Below are positions 47,668-60,473 of a stretch of 64,000 nt of DNA, one piece after another. A program made the translations under genes and the position numbers. The notes under the pieces were generated by a model that searched no databases, was not told the DNA's origin, and was given only the letters and a program-made list of their open reading frames with translations. How positions within the stretch are numbered: position 1 is the stretch's first letter; each line of letters starts with the position of its first letter. Origin of the DNA: Euwallacea fornicatus (taxonomy: Eukaryota > Arthropoda > Insecta > Coleoptera > Curculionidae); the NCBI RefSeq assembly GCF_040115645.1, contig NC_089574.1, forward strand, positions 1,736,001-1,800,000. Reading direction: 5' to 3'.

Positions 47668-50600
47668 TACAACGACCGTAAAAATATACGGTAACATAAA
47701 AAATAACAATTTTGATTTGGTAAGTTGTCGAACTGTCTTGGTATCTCCCATCACAGAATTGAAGCCGTGTAGACTCATGGCAAATCATTCAGAATGGAAT
47801 TGCATGGTGTGTCCATGGTTCAGATCTGAGCAGTTTCGGCTGAAACCCCTTAAAAGTTGTCAGAGATATTCTTTAATTTCGATCTTCAAAATTCGTTACC
47901 GAACAGAGGATTTTTTTCTGGCTGAATTCTGATGCTCGATCAATAATTGTTTTACGAATCTCGCAAGACCTTAAATATTTATCGGCAATAAACTTGGCCA
48001 TTCCACCTGCAACATTTGTACCCCCCTTCGATGAAATTCCATCAGCTAATATTTGGAAAAATCCATCAAAAAATGCTATTTTATCGAAAAGGGCGTAGCA
48101 GCAGTCTAGCAGACTTAATCCAGAACACTCGAACTGGGTACCCGATTGATCGGAAGCATGGGCATGGGTGGAGTACCAGTGCTGGATTGAGGTTCTCATT
48201 CCGAATTTGAGGCGATAAATAGAACGCGGATCGGCTACGACCTAATCCAGGCCCGGACTGAGCGTGAAGTTTCCCACCCTTAGTTGAAGAGAATCGGTAA
48301 GTCGAAGAGTGAGGAGTGTTGGTTTTATGGAAACTACAGACTCGAGATCAATCAAAACTATTTTTTGTATGTCGCAAGAAACGTTCGTCACAAAGCAACT
48401 ACAATTTGATCTTCAGAATGAACATACGTAAAACCTTTTCGCAACATTGAATGCTCGTACATCAGATTGGACATAGGATGAATTCGGTTTGAGTCTGGAC
48501 ATCTGGACCGCTTTTTTGAAAGAGAAAGCCAGTGTTATGTAGATGGGCAAAAGGAAAATTTCGTTTGGAGCTGATCGATATTTGGTGAGTCAATCGCGCC
48601 CAATTTATCTCACACTCCGTATCTTCAATTCCTTAGGCCACGTCACGATGCTGCGAAAAATCCTAAATTGCCATTAGAATTAAGCTGAAAGCCCTTTTAG
48701 TTACTCGGATTGCAAAGATGGAAGTTTTTGCTGGTCGATCCTGCATAGCTGAAGCATAACGTAATTGTAAAAATTCATAAACGTATTAGAACATCTATTA
48801 CAATTAGATCCCTTGTTATACCCATTAAAAAAAATAATAAAGCTGTAACCGGATGTAAAAATCACCTTTACGTAATTAGTTACAATTAATCCTCCATTGT
48901 GGCTGTCGTGATTCCTACCAAACGCGTGTCAATTCAAAGATCAATTCGAGCTCATATTCTTCTAAATTTGGAGCTCTTGGTCTATTCAATGCCAGTCAGA
49001 ATATTGTGGTATTCGCACAGACCATTCATTGTAATAGCAAAAAAAGGGAATACCATCATTATTGCTTTATTTATTTATCACGCAATTAAATTCGAAAGAC
49101 GTGATGCCCAAAAATGGCCGGCTAGGAAGTTTTTGTGAAGGCATGAAATATCGAAATTCTATGAAAATTTCATTCGTAGTCGTAGACCATGATGGTTAAG
49201 TTGGGGTAGTGGTTCGACTTGTTGATGTTGATACATGAACTTGGCAGCTTTGAAGACTGACAGTGAGAAACGAGGATTTTGGGGGCTTGAGAGGAGAATA
49301 GCGGCGCCATCGGGCAAGGAAGGAATACGCGTATAAAAAGATATCACGAATTAAGCTTTAACAAATTAAAGCGGCCCTCCAGTTCTTGTTTTGCTCGCCA
49401 CTAACCCCGGGAACAAAAAGGATTTTGTCCCGGACGTTTCAATTGCCGTGAAACTGTTTTTCCGTGCGCCTTCCGGGACTTTTCGAAGTCTCGATCGTCG
49501 CGATGTGCGTGGAAACCCGACTTAAGCGCGCGTGCGCGATTTCCTGTCGCCGTACTAACAAACTCCCCGGACTGCATCAACGGACGTGCGAATCCCAGAC
49601 TAGTTTCAAATAGTGTCGGGTGCACGTGGGACTGTGACTTACACCAAGAAGGTCAAAAAACAGCCTTTGAGTCGCGGCTTACTTTAAGGATGGAATTTCG
49701 GTTGCTTTTCGTCGTAAAAGCTAAAATTAAAAACCCGATGAGTTTTCCAAGAGGTTTTACGCGTAGCGAAAAAAATTAATATTAATTGCCGTGTTAATTG
49801 CGAACCATCCATTGGTACTAAATGGCTCTCGTTTTCAGAACCTGTATTTTTTTATTGTTTTTAGTGTCTGCTTACAGCTGCTGCGAATTTACTGGTCAGG
49901 CTGACCTCATTTCGATAACTCCATTTACTTTTTCTGCTGTTTGTACCGCCTGAAATACGGCGAATTTCAGGGAGTTCCAGAAAAGGTTCTTCTGGAATAA
50001 TTTCGAAAACGTGAAAATTTTTGTTGCCAATCCAGATCGAATTGTGCAACTAAAATTGGGAGGCATAATTCCTCGAATGAGACCCGTCTGAGAGGGCCGA
50101 AATTGTAATTTCCGCTGATTGTTGGTTCTTCTGCGAATACCTGCGCATTTTCTTGATTCGGCGGGTTCGAAGAACCAAAAATTTTGCGAATTTTTCTACA
50201 AAGTTCGCGCAACCCTTCTTTACTTCTGAAGGAGCGGGAAGCCTCTTTTCGTGATTGGACGGTGAGTTTCTCATATGCGAACCTGCTGGAAAGAGCTGAG
50301 ACCGTGGGGAAGTGTCCTAAAAAAAATTTTTTTTTTGTTAATTTTGTGAGTAATTATCCGGCTGGAAGGACTAGAAAAACTCCCGATATTTTTTCAATCT
50401 GCGAGTAACTCGGGAGATTAATTAAGCTTCGTCAGAGGGCCAAACCATCGAAGTGCTGGCGGGTTCCATCGGAACATTAGGCTGGAAATGGGGATAGGGA
50501 GAAAGGTCCAACTCGAAGCCTAATGCCCATGAAAACTGTACTTTCGATAGCACGTTTTCCTGTTGCGTAAATCTTGAAGTGTGATATTAACCGCGTTTTT

Positions 50601-52105
50601 CTTCGATTCAATTTGCTTTGCTGAACCACCTCGCCGCTCTAAATACCTCCTACCGACTGATTCATCATATCGATATTCCGGTTCCTCAGTGGAGGAACGT
50701 ACGTAACGACCATTCAAAAATTTCAATGACCTTTGCCTTTAATGACGAACCACCGAACGCCACAGCACCTCGCATAGTATTAAACATTTTTATATCCATT
50801 AAAGGGAGACAATGAATTAAATGTCCATGTTTTGCATCTCAAAGAATCGGAAATATCGTGTTCCTGACTTTCAGTTTGATTGATAAATAAATATTGGTGC
50901 TAATTGGCCTGACCAAGGGCAAGTTTGGTGTAATTAAGCTTTGTATGTGAGGTTATTTGCAAAAGATATCGATATTTTATACGTGTAAGTGGCGAAGTCT
51001 TAATTTTTCTTGTGGCTGGAATATTGTATGGTAATTTTCGAGCCAATTTAATGGTCAACATGTTGAACTTAAGATGCTGAAATTCATTTCACATGAGTTA
51101 TTGCACCATCAGGGAAATTTTAACACTTCAGACTTCCAGTTTGCCTCGGAATTCGATCCGTTGCCAAATAAGGCATTATCGCAATAGTATTGACAAGTAA
51201 TAATTTGCTAGGTGCGAATTGGACGTGGACGTCCATAGTAATTTTATTAATACAATTTTAATAAACTTATTAATTTTAGTCACCCATACAAGGCAGTGTT
51301 TATTTTAAGAATGAGGAACTTTTTAGTTACTTAATGCGTTTGTGAAAGGCTTTTAGCATTCGAAATCAGTAATTTCTGGCGGAAGAGCGCGTTTGCAAAT
51401 TTCAAACTCCAGCAATAAGTTTGGAAGCACGAACTGGGTATTTTTGGGTGAAATTAAGCTTCGTTAGGAACACACTTACTGAAAATGTGAACAATCAAAG
51501 TGATCTCCGTTCTTATTTACGCTCTTTTATGAATAAAGCAGAAGTCGAAAGGAGCCAAGTCTGGAGAATACGGCGAACCCTGGAGAATACGTCGAACACT
51601 GGAGAACTTCCCAACTCAAAGAGAACATGAGCCCCTATCGGGTTTGCTGCATGCGGACGAGCATCGGCGTGCAACGATGTACAGAGTGCTTCGCATTAAC
51701 AGGCCAATCCGCGGATAGTAGCAAAATCTACTGACCGCCAATTCCTTATGCGAAAACGATTTACTTTCCTTATGCCAGTTTTTTCTATGGCGCTTTATAT
51801 TCACTACGCAGACTGTTGTGGTTAGTAAAAAAATTACTTTTATTAATAACTTGGGTATTTCTCAACATATTTTAATGAAATTTTGCAGCGATGTTTAGTT
51901 CGAATTAGGCGCACATTTCCTGTGACTTGAGTAAAAAATCGGTGAAAATAGAGGGTCGTGTGCAGGTTTTCCCTCCAAATTTTTTGTGCACGCCAATGGT
52001 GCATCCGCTGAGTTATTCAACAAAACTAGTTGTCTCGTCATCTCGATTCCTTCGTTTTGGTAAAATTTTGTTACTTCAGAAAATATTTCAACTTATTGCC
52101 CTTCA
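47668..52105. other. Non-coding stretch, no gene recognised
   Basis: The minus-strand frame 47873-48199 (108 codons) matches nothing I know. The segment 49390-49640 is GC- and CpG-rich compared with its surroundings and may be regulatory. The frame at 51421-51800 could be the decayed N-terminal part of the transposase at 52106, since it carries a DEHRRATMYRVLR-like stretch in one frame, but this is weak. Confidence 0.4.
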
Positions 52106-52498
52106 ATGTGTGGCACCCAGTTTAATTTGATCATGCCTACTTTCAATCGTTTGACGGGGCCTGTCTACGGACCTTTTCTACAAAATATCCCGCCGGAACT
52201 TCTTCAAAACGTTCCGTTAAATGTTGGACAGCAAACGTGGCTGCACAGCAACGTAGCACAGCTTTCTGTTCAAACCCGCCGGTGTTTGGACCGTCGATTA
52301 GGGCAACATTGAATCGGTGGAGGTAGTCCAGCTCCATGGCCCCCTAGTACACCCGATCTAATGTCTTTGGAGTTCCTCCTGTGGGGGCAAGTAAAGTCTC
52401 TGGTTCATGAAACGTCAATGGAAACCACACAAGACCTGAGCGCACGAATCACTGCGATATTTGCAGTCGCTCAAAACGATCATCAATTTTTTAGATAA
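52106..52498 (+). pseudogene. Mariner-like transposase, nearly intact C-terminal half
   Basis: One frame runs from 52106 to the TAA at 52496-52498 with a single internal stop. It reads FLQNIPPELLQNVPLNVGQQ, then the region equivalent to the second catalytic block (HSNVAQLSVQTRR, where the family has HDGAPAHF), then GQH followed by TGA in place of the Trp codon TGG, then IGGGSPAPWPPSTPDLMSLE, FLLWGQVKSLVHE and TTQDLSARI. The Asp of the second block is Asn and the DD-region is otherwise recognisable. It is inactive. It is the least decayed coding remnant of this family in the window apart from the short one at 26085. Confidence 0.82.
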
Positions 52499-53970
52499 GT
52501 CCGCAGAAACCATGTACGTCGTTTAAACAGGTACAATGGAGTCCCAGGACGATATTTTCAATAATTACTGTAGAACTATTGTATACAAACAAATTAAAAT
52601 AAAATATAATATACTAAAACGCGATAAAACACATTTTGCACATAAACGTCTTAAGGCATCGTAAGACCGTAACGCCTTAGGGAGATATTTGCGGACACAG
52701 GTTCTTATACTTAGATGTCCTCTATTGTTGCACTGGACAATCCCTAGAACTTTGATCCCATAATTCTGAAAACCCCGTATATAGCCCGTAAATGGCTTTT
52801 TTTTCCAGAGCTTCGCTTAATTTCATCATTTAGGTCTATTAATACTCGGCTTTAACAGTTTAACCTGGTTCCAGAAGCTCGTGGCAAAAACACCCTCCCA
52901 GGCACACAAAGTATTTTCGTTCGGTTTGAAACACTGCGACACCGATATTCTTAGATTTTGCCTGGAAACACTCATCTCTTAGCCAAGTTTTAAACACTAA
53001 ATGACAGCTCGTGGGTAACTGAGTTCTAAGCCGCACATGCGCAAAATTGCGGACCAATAGGATGCTTCCACGTATGTTTTCTAATGCGGCTAATTTCAGT
53101 GCTCAATTTCTTTTTGTTCACCAATTAAAATTGTCTGAACCTAGAACAATAACTCTGCATTTCCTCCCATAAAACTCCGCCAATGTCCTGTGATATCTAC
53201 TCACGTCCACATATATGAAAGTAACGCTTGTTTATATCTCATTTGCATCTTTGTGCATTATGATCTACTTTCAGATGTTATCATCCAATTAACTGCAATG
53301 TCGGACAAGGTATATTGCAAATAAATGAGTCCCCTTTAATAGCTCGTCATGCAAATTAGCAAAGTGGAAGTCCAGTTCGTGCATGAAATGGCCCGGATGT
53401 GGGGCAAGGGTAAAAGTGAAGATATGGTTGCTAAATTAATTTATTAAAACAAATCCTTATACAGCTGCTAGATAATTGCATTCTAGTACGGCGAGGAATG
53501 TCTAAGAAAGAGAAGATTTCAAAATAAAACCAGAAAGTAGTAGGTAACACAATACTGAGTAACACCAGTAGCAGCTTTGATTGCAAGCCGTGGATAATCG
53601 AGAATAACCCCACGTTACGTCGAAGAATAAAGTAAATACTGGAAAAAAAATTAATAACACAGTAATTTAAGACCGAGTTTGTGAACTTTATGTTTATTCT
53701 TTAATTGAGCTTAATCACACCCTACTGTATAATTTGTATTATTGCTTGTAGCTCAAGATGAGGGTTAAAAATTGCACATGGACGTGCTCGAATCTTGCTT
53801 GATTTTCCCCGATCGGCTTGAAAGTCATATATGCTGATTAAACGAGTTCGCCATCCGGAAATTACATTAGAAGGTTGATTCGAATGGTCGAGGAAAGGGC
53901 CTAAATTAATCAAAGCAGGACTACATAATTGGGGTATAAAGGTGTTCCTAGTACAAAAATGGTATGGTCA
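52499..53970. other. Non-coding stretch, no gene recognised
   Basis: AACCCCGTATATAGCCC near 52773 may be the right-hand end of the transposon to the left. No coding frame of note. Confidence 0.4.
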
Positions 53971-54090
53971 TTTTTGGTTTCTCAAGAATAGCAAGAAAAT
54001 AGTTCTGCGCAGGTTACTCGTTATTGCATATTTTTGGTTTCTCAAGAATAGCAAGAAAATAGTTCTGCGCAGGTTACTCGTTATTCCATA
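53971..54090. repeat. 60 bp direct tandem duplication
   Basis: 53971-54030 and 54031-54090 are the same 60 bases with one difference (G at 54026 against C at 54086). Because 60 is a multiple of three, the plus-strand frame across it repeats FWFLKNSKKIVLRRLLVI twice, but there is no sign that this frame is a gene. The near identity indicates a recent duplication. Confidence 0.95.
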
Positions 54091-55079
54091 TTATCGGTGG
54101 CTAGTAGTACGTCCTATTCGAAAGAATGTAAAATTCGCGGAGAAGCTGCGCCATTCTTAAGGACTTTTTCATATTTGATAAATAATACGCATGTTTTACA
54201 TACTTCGAAAAACAACAGTTTCGCAGATTTTAATATTATTCTTGTCCATCGAGCTAGGAGATCTGCAGAAAAACCGCAGAATTTACAATTTCATCTTGTC
54301 GGGAATTTTTGAGTTCTCGTTGAGTTTAGTTCGATTCTGAAAATAGGTCGGCTGCTAACTCGAAAACTGAAGTCTAATGATGTGCAGCTCACGCATTTTG
54401 AACTATTTATATTCGGATGAACATTTGTCAAGCATCAGACATCGTAAATAATAATACCATTTGAAACGGGTACTTAAAACAATACCAAAGATAAGCATCT
54501 CTAAATCCCAAGGCAAAACGATTTTAAACCTTGATCCTCGTCCGCATCTTGAAGATGGAATCAACATGAACTCCCTTGTACAGTACGTTACAATGACTAA
54601 AATAAAAGAAACTCTGGCGAGTTGAAATGAACCGAAAAAATCCAACAATACGACAAACCATACATTTATCGGACTATACATTGCGCATTGTGGCGATATG
54701 GTAGACATCTGAAACGGGTTTTACTGCATCGGCAATATTTTAACGGAAAATTTATCAGCAGATGCAGATCGAATCTCTGGAATGCTAGATTTAGTAAGGT
54801 TTGCTTCAATAGCTGTGTTGTTTTAGAACCTGAAGAACATTTTTTTCTTCATTGTGTTTTGAGCATCCACATCGATTTTCAAGACTCTCGGACCTCGACA
54901 GGACCGTCCAAAGGCGATCTCTAAGATCGAAAAAGGTAGAAAAACAGAAAGCAACACTGTAGAAGTGCGAAAATGTCGATATTTTCCTTGAAATTTCCTA
55001 AAGAGGAGATACAGACTTTTTGCGATTTTCAGACTTTGACTGCCTCAACTGATATCTCAACTAAATAAGAAATTTTATG
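54091..55079. other. Non-coding stretch, no gene recognised
   Basis: Only short, unremarkable open frames. Confidence 0.45.
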
Positions 55080-55487
55080 CGCGGTTTTCCAATTAAAGTG
55101 AGTTCCATGGGGGCTACGGCAACGGTAAGCGATACAAGGTGATCTAAATTAGAAAAAAGATGCACATTTTTGTGCCCCATCAGAAAATGTTCTAAAATTA
55201 CGAACATTCACATTGTTAAAATACACGCAAAAAACTGAAAACTATGATTTTTGAAAATCATAAATTATAAATAAACCGTTGCAAAAAAATTCCGCGAAAT
55301 TTACGACTTTCGAAAGTCACAATTTTCAGATTTTTGCTCATATTTCGGCAATACTTGCACATATTTCTAATTGCAGAACATGCGCTAAACGGGGGCAAAA
55401 ATGCGCGTTTCTCCTAATTTAACTCGCCTTCCACCTCTACCGATTCCAGAACCCCCACGGATTTCCCTTTATTTGAGAGACCCTGTA
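55080..55487. mobile_element. Foldback MITE, about 410 bp
   Basis: The right end, in reverse complement, reads CAGGGTCTCTCAAATAAAGG, GAAATCCGTGGGGGTTCTGG and further on GTTAAATTAGGAGAAACGCG. The left end has the matching order TTTTCCAATTAAAGTGAGTT, CCATGGGGGCTACGGC and ATCTAAATTAGAAAAAAGATG. The arms pair over at least 100 bases with many mismatches, and their inner parts both contain GACTTTCGAAAGTC-like sequence. There is no coding sequence. A truncated relative is at 40791. Confidence 0.75.
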
Positions 55488-57401
55488 AATGTATATATGT
55501 GATATAAATAATAATGAACTACCTCTAACGCCACACGACTTAGCTATGGGCGAAGCTGGATGAAACTGTGGAGGAAAATTTGGAAAAGCTGAGTGCATGC
55601 CCTAAAGCAATACTTACTGCTTTTCAGCCGTGCATGAGCAGGCGAAGTGTGGTTTTGCGCACGCTCAAAAAAGGGAACTCTCAAAATCTTCAGCCTTCTG
55701 ATAGACAATCCCATTGGGGTCGCACATATTTCCCAATCGAAAAATGTTCGTTATCGTCATAATTTGCAACCGAAATAAATGTTTACTTATTACGTTTTAA
55801 TTAATTTTCAATAAAAAATAAACATTTGTCGGTTATTGTACCTATACCGGCAATCACGAACCTAACTGAATAGTTAGGCTCGCATAAAAGTCAGTCACCC
55901 AAAACGCAGAGGCGTAACAAACAGGGTCGGCGAAAGGAAACTTACAACTTTGGTCAGGCCGCTGCCAAGTGACAGACCTTGAATTTCACCACGATAAATT
56001 TTAACACCGATTTGCACCTCTTGCGTTACTTGGAAATCCTACGCACTTAAAAACTCGGACTAAGACCGGGTAATTTGTTATTCGTAATTATGCGACCGGT
56101 ATAAGTCAACATTATTTTTTTTAGTAAAAATATAACCTGAAATGAAGAAAAAAGCTTTACTTAGGTAGCCGTGCAAATAACGGGAAGCAGCAATATGAGT
56201 TAATTATCTGCACGTAATTGCTCCTCATCAGGAAGCTTATTGGGGGAAATGGGGAACAAGCTCTAAAAATCGATATTGGCTGGAGGAAATCATTACGACC
56301 TGAGCTGTGCATTAGCGACCTGCACCAACTGATGATCAAGAGCATTATTCGGCTCTCGACCAAATCATCAAACCTGGCACTTAAATCCAAATTATCATCC
56401 TTCAGATCACAAAACATAATTCTACTTTCTGAAACTGTAGAGAGACTTCCACTGAGCTTAGAAATTTGAACATACCGTTATATGTTTGGAATGCAAATAT
56501 TATCGCAAAGGAAAAACTAGATGGATGTGGGATTCGTGGAAGTAGATCGTAGAAAAACTTGATGAAAGTCCTAGATCAATGGACGATATTGGAAACCTTT
56601 AATATCACTTGATATGAAAGACGTGTGTATTGCGTGACTCGATATTATTAAAGAACAATGGCCCTCAATTCCCAAACTATTCGGATTTTCATTGACACTA
56701 TTCGTAGCTAAGAAACTTAAAACCTCCTAGAAGAATAAAATGATAAATTCCGGCAGCAAAAAAGACCTAGAAATCAAACTCTAAACTCTGGCGGATGCTA
56801 CAAGGAAAGTATCATCACTCATAAGAAAAACATGTCTTTAAAAAAAAACTAGATGGTCTTGTGCAATAGATTTTTCTTCAGATATCTGTCCATCATTCGA
56901 TGATTATCATCCAAAGCTTCTTTGCATTATGGACATCAGATAAGGCGCATCCAAAGCAACATAGCTCTGTGATTTCCCCGATATTGAATTATTGAATGTG
57001 AAAAATAAAGTAACAAAAGGAAAATTAGATCGAAGAGAATTATCACGGTGAATGATAAATGATATGACCAGAAATACTTAATTATTATAATCTGAACAAC
57101 ATCTGAAGGAATTGTACACTTTTTGGAATTCGATTCGTGTACCGGAAGCAAACAGGAAGATTAATTACTAAGCAATATGAACATATGGGTAATTGACTTA
57201 TCAAAAAACTTTATTTGGGTTACCCGGTAGAATGAAAAATGTTTGCATCGACTTTATGTGCTCTACACTACACTCTTCTTACCCTTTTGACTCTGAGTGA
57301 AGTTTCCGAACTCAGTAATTTGTCATCAATCAGCTGCTTTTGACATTTCAATTGGCATTTAATTTTTATAATTTTTGTCAACAAACAAGGGTAGTGATTC
57401 A
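55488..57401. other. Non-coding 5' flank of the sorting nexin gene
   Basis: No gene or transposase recognised. The sequence becomes less transposon-like towards 57400. I see no clear TATA box or initiator that would fix the start of the sorting nexin transcript. Confidence 0.45.
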
Positions 57402-57551
57402 ATGTTTATTGTGAGGATTCCCCAAGTTTTTGCCGATTTTGAAGATATTCAGGATCGGAATGTATATTCTTCTGATAAGATAACTGAGTCACGACAATTC
57501 CCAAGAAAATGTCTGTTGTTAATACGCTCTTTACCAATGGTAGAGCGTTAA
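57402..57551 (+). CDS. Upstream open reading frame overlapping the sorting nexin start
   Basis: An ATG at 57402 opens 49 codons in a different frame from the main protein and stops at 57549-57551, 43 bases past the main ATG (57509). If the transcript begins upstream of 57402, ribosomes reading this frame would bypass the main start, so it could lower translation. Its peptide has no recognisable features. Whether it is in the mRNA depends on the transcription start, which I cannot see. Confidence 0.3.
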   Translation: MFIVRIPQVFADFEDIQDRNVYSSDKITESRQFPRKCLLLIRSLPMVER

Positions 57552-60473
57552 TAGCGAGTTTTGTCCTTTTAAGTGGAATCATTGGTTTGAAACTACTATC
57601 ACCTGGAATACCCATTCAGGGTTTGGTTTTTATTGCCATTGCTTTGTTTGTATGGTTTGGGTCACTGTGTGTTACCTTCACGGGTTTGCACAAGTTACTT
57701 CAAAGAAAAGACCCTGTTTCAAGCAAAGGTTTTGAAGAGATCTTGAGGTATCTAGGAGTTACACTAACTGAAGCCTCTGAGGCAAAAAGACCTGCAAAGG
57801 TCAATCTAGAGAGTATTAAGAAACTCACTACAGACATTGACAAATACTTTATTTCCTACTGGTATTGGAATATTAGCGAAGATCCAAGTTTTCCTACTGA
57901 AACCAGAGTTTTCATAGAAGAAGTTTTAAGTCACTTATTAGACACCGCATTCAAAGTCAATCCCAGTTCTCTTATTCAGGGATTGTTAAATGTGTTTCTC
58001 AAACATTTGAAAGAGTTTCGCAAAAGTTTAAAAAGGAAGGAAAAGTACCACATGTCAATCGAAGATTTGTATAGGTAAGATAATTATTTAAAAATTTGCA
58101 ATGTATGTTAATATGTAATATGTATGTTATTATTCAAGGTATTCTCACATCTGCAGTATCACAGGGTCGAAAAATTCAAGAGAATACTTTGCATATCACT
58201 CAACAATCAGCCTACTCCGCCATTTCATTAATTCAGAACTGTGGAACTCTCTACCATGCCACGTTTTAGTTTCAATACTAGCGAGGAAAGTTGTTTCTTA
58301 TTTATTAAATTTGTTGTCAAACCCAGAGGTTTTGAATTACATAATTCTAAATGCTTTGATAACAAAAAAAGAAAAAGACACCTTAAATTTGAAGCAATAC
58401 AGCCGCATATCAATTGTGGAATTTTTTAATACTTTTGACACAACAAAAACAGATGAGCCACAAGAAGCAAAGAGTTTTGAATCGCAGGAAAGTGTGAAAG
58501 AAAATGAAGAAGAGTTGCTTAAGAAGGCAAGAGAGTTAGAAAAGAAGGTTGAGAAAACTTCAATTGAACAGAAATTAGCAAAGAACTCAGGGAAAAATGG
58601 GCAGAATATAATTAAGGAGATACCAGAAGAAACTGTCGTTATGAGGCACAGAAGGCGGCATAAAATGGCAGATGTAGATGTGGTGAGAAGGTTTATATAT
58701 TGTTCAAAGTTGTTTTTATTTAGCTGTCATGTGTTTAGGATGGACACCTTGAGAAATCCCCCAAAAGGAGTGATCCAGTTAAAATATATGAACCCAAGAA
58801 TACTGTAAAAACGAAAACTTGGAGAGATTCTAGAGATCTAGCATGTGTATCTCTTGGCCAAGACCCATTAGATATGTTAGTCGAGATGCCAGATAATGAT
58901 GGCAGTAAATCTGCTTTAAAACCAGGGAATTTGGATTCTACTATAAGTAGGCATAATCATAATACAAAATTTGACTGTCCTATTTTCAATGAATAAACAT
59001 TTTAGCAAAATTTGAAGATATAAAGCATAACTCTCCTCCAAGTAGTGCCAACTTGTTTACTGATGTCATTCACATGCCAACAATGGAAGGCCTGAAGACA
59101 ACAATAAAACCATTAAGTAAGCTCATTAATTATTATACAGCGAATTTCATTCATTTGTCAAATTTTATCTGAATGTTAAAGTACAAGTATGGTATGATTG
59201 ATATATATGCGAAATATTATCGACCATAAATAAAAAAATATACCCAACAAAAAAGTGATTAAGTGCTAAAAAGAGAGTGTTAGTCATTATTTAAATGTTT
59301 ATAGGCGATGCCACAGAGCGAACCCTGCACAATATCAAAGATCTCCAAGAGGCAACAGTCAACAACGCGTTGCACAAAATCGGCGATTTCCAGGTAACTG
59401 GTGATAAGCAAATTGAACCTCTCCATTACTTACACTACTTGCCACCAAACACTCTTCTGCATTCTTCTATTCTGTCAAACACTCAACGTCTTCTATATGT
59501 GCAGCCGGAGGTATGTTTTTCTTTTCCCCTTTTTTTTTCTTGTATTCGCTTGCATGCATGTCGCGCTTAAGATAATCATACATTTTGGGCACAACACTTT
59601 TTAAGCTCTTTATGAAGTTTTTAGCTATTAAACTGGCTTGACATTTTTTATTCTAGGTCAGCATATTTTGTGAAGTATCACTTTGTAAGCTTTAGTTTTG
59701 TATTTCTTCACAAGGAAATTGTGGAATTGTTCTTCTTCATATGAAATTCCTTGTCAACATCGTTCACACTAATTTGGGGATACCCTGTATGCCCATTTTC
59801 TTTACAAAATTTGATAATCATGTTGCTACAAATTTGCTTGTTGAGTTTTCTCATACCACAATAGAATTTAGTTCAAAACCTGTATTGAAGATTTAAAAAT
59901 TAAGGAGAACTAGGTATTTTGTCACATTTCAGGACGAAGCTGCTGGAATGGTTGAGGGAATATTAGATTTCGGAAGAGCTGGTTTTCGCAAAGGGCTTCG
60001 TTTAACAGGTAAAATACCGAAATGTATAATAAGTTAAACACAAAAATAAAACTTTGAAGTTCATAATAAATTTCCCCATCGATATTTATTGTATTATATT
60101 ATTGCATATGTTGTTTATATTATATTTTATATATGCACACCCTAGAAAGATATATCAAAATTTAATTTTCAATGGAAATGATATCTATTTAATTCTTTTA
60201 GTCACAACGATCTTTGGAAATAATAGTTTACACTGGTTTCTATGATTAGGTCTCCAAGACAATATCGAAACGGCCAAATCAACTTTATCCAACAGTTCCG
60301 CAGCAAAAACCATGACAAAGTCTGTTCGGGGCCACGTCAAAAAGCGATTAGAAGACTTTAAAAAGTCGGACACGGAACAACAGGATAAAACCAGTTCCGC
60401 AGAAAGTGCCGAGTCTATTTGGATTAATCCAGCACAAATAGACTCTCCAAATTATGATGGTCATATTTTATTG
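57509..60473 (+). CDS. PXA-domain sorting nexin, SNX19-like, 5' part
   Basis: Seven exons join in frame with GT..AG borders: 57509-58074, 58139-58682, 58739-58946, 59006-59116, 59305-59510, 59933-60008 and 60250-60473 (645 codons). Introns are 64, 56, 59, 188, 422 and 241 nt. The ATG lies in AAAATGT and starts exon 1. Residues about 10-30 and 35-60 are two hydrophobic membrane helices; residues about 95-300 form the PXA domain, with YFISYWYWNISEDPSFPTE and YHSTISLLRHFIN as typical blocks. A charged coiled stretch rich in Glu and Lys follows (exon 2 end), then a linker with MVEGILDFGRAGFRKGL. Proteins of the SNX13/14/19/25 group use the helices to sit in the endoplasmic reticulum and tether it to endosomes or lipid droplets. 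No RGS domain follows PXA, which favours SNX19 over the others. The PX and nexin-C domains are not found in the window. The family assignment is firm, the SNX19 subtype less so. Confidence 0.85.
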
